Below, in pieces: positions 5,107 to 5,356 of a stretch of 5,356 bases of DNA (position 1 is its first letter; each line of letters starts with the position of its first letter). The position numbers and the translations under genes were made by a program. The stretch comes from Armatimonadota bacterium. Its GTDB lineage: Bacteria; Armatimonadota; DTGP01; JAHWJO01. Below the pieces are notes generated by a model. It ran no database searches, was not told where the DNA came from, and saw only the letters and a program-made list of their open reading frames with translations. Location: positions 1 to 5,356 of the forward strand of contig JAHWJO010000353.1 of NCBI GenBank assembly GCA_019348365.1, read 5' to 3'.

Positions 5107-5197
5107 CCCGCGAATGATGATCCTTGCCGAAAGAATCGGGTAAGCGTCAGGCGTAAAGGCTTACCTCATTCTTTTGTCAATCTCCATAATTCGCGGG
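5107..5197. repeat. Nested palindrome between the remnant and the Trp-rich gene
   Basis: Outer arms CCCGCGAAT (5107-5115) and ATTCGCGGG (5189-5197) are perfect 9-bp inverted repeats. Inside, 5131-5145 and 5159-5173 pair over 15 bp with one mismatch and one wobble around a 13-base loop. The inner hairpin contains the stop codon of the minus-strand remnant. Read on the minus strand it is followed by a weak T-rich stretch, so it could act as a terminator for that gene. The two nested levels also fit a small palindromic mobile repeat. Confidence 0.6.
5131..5173 (-). terminator. Candidate terminator hairpin for the minus-strand remnant
   Basis: The 15-bp stem (one mismatch, one wobble) overlaps the TGA stop of the minus-strand frame. 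It ends in ATTCTTTCGG on the minus strand, so the U content after the stem is only moderate. If it works, the Trp-rich gene 65 bp further on needs its own promoter. I could not identify one. Confidence 0.35.
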
Positions 5198-5291
5198 CAA
5201 CAACGGCACGCATATCCTGATCGAAGTCGAACGGATCGTCCTCCGGCGACTCCACCCTCAGCCCGACCAAATCAGTAGAACTCAACGAAAC
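5166..5291 (-). pseudogene. 41-codon C-terminal gene remnant next to an insertion sequence
   Basis: On the minus strand an open frame runs from the codon after a TAA (complement of 5292-5294) to TGA (complement of 5166-5168), giving 41 residues. They include DLVGLRVESPEDDPFDFDQD and end in ARELWRLTKE. The acidic, aromatic-containing sequence with a terminal amphipathic helix looks like genuine protein rather than noise. No ATG or GTG start is present. A TTG at codon 3 (complement of 5283-5285) would give a 39-residue protein but has only a weak TAAG upstream. The frame is lost just 10 bp short of the IS end at 5305. The likeliest reading is the 3' end of a gene cut by the insertion with small sequence loss. 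A small intact TTG-started gene is possible. The family is not recognised. Confidence 0.45.
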
Positions 5292-5304
5292 TTACGCATA
5301 AGCC

Positions 5305-5356
5305 TGTACTGCACCCCAAAAGTTGGACACGGAATTGCCGTTCCTTACTGAAGGGT
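5305..5356 (+). mobile_element. Terminal inverted repeat of an IS3-family (IS150-like) insertion sequence, partial
   Basis: TGTACTGCACCCCAAAAGTTGGACAC, read as TGTACTGCACCCC (5305-5317) then AAAAGTTGGACAC (5318-5330), begins with the 5'-TG typical of IS3-family ends. It resembles, from memory, the IS150-group left end, TGTACTGCACCC followed by GTTGGAC. The orientation suggests the transposase orfA would begin just right of the window. Only one end is visible, so the size, the target duplication and the transposase cannot be checked. Confidence 0.62.

Overview
The window is high-GC bacterial DNA from a respiring, probably Gram-negative-type organism. It carries parts of a type-B (Bacteroidota/Chlorobi-like) succinate dehydrogenase, a FabI-type enoyl-ACP reductase and a lipoprotein. 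The intergenic DNA is full of short interspersed palindromes and degenerate 'GATNAACNCN'-type repeats. In my experience these occur in several little-studied high-GC phyla such as Armatimonadota and Planctomycetota, but I cannot fix the phylum from this sequence alone.

Layout, left to right. Bases 1-88 hold the C-terminal end of a probable SdhA flavoprotein. A 31-bp inverted repeat (90-182) follows, then fabI (199-963), then a striking palindrome with 81-bp arms and one mismatch (974-1265), then sdhB (about 1318/1333-2073). Thus fabI sits between two succinate dehydrogenase subunit genes, with a different palindrome on each side. Next comes a gene (2117-2884) that aligns along its whole length with trans-polyprenyl diphosphate synthases but has lost both aspartate-rich catalytic motifs. 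It also carries an in-frame 3x21-bp repeat.

After a 180-bp gap with a possible promoter comes a lipoprotein gene (3065-3841). It encodes a lipobox, one BIG2-like Ig domain, a stalk of fifteen TTTAT(G/D) hexapeptides and a polyproline end. It closes with a perfect 15-bp-stem terminator (3860-3898). Bases 3900-4322 contain no convincing gene but hold another palindromic repeat element (3914-4100) and a GC-rich hairpin repeat.

On the minus strand, 4323-5066 encodes a Trp-rich protein of 247 residues that I do not recognise. Upstream of it on the same strand lie a nested palindrome (5107-5197) and a 41-codon C-terminal gene remnant (5166-5291). The window ends in what looks like the left terminal repeat of an IS3-family (IS150-like) insertion sequence starting at 5305.

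Functionally, SdhA and SdhB belong to complex II (succinate oxidation coupled to quinone reduction). FabI belongs to fatty acid elongation. The polyprenyl-synthase-like protein might relate to isoprenoid quinone side chains as a non-catalytic partner, but that is inference. No defence system, CRISPR array or RNA gene was found.
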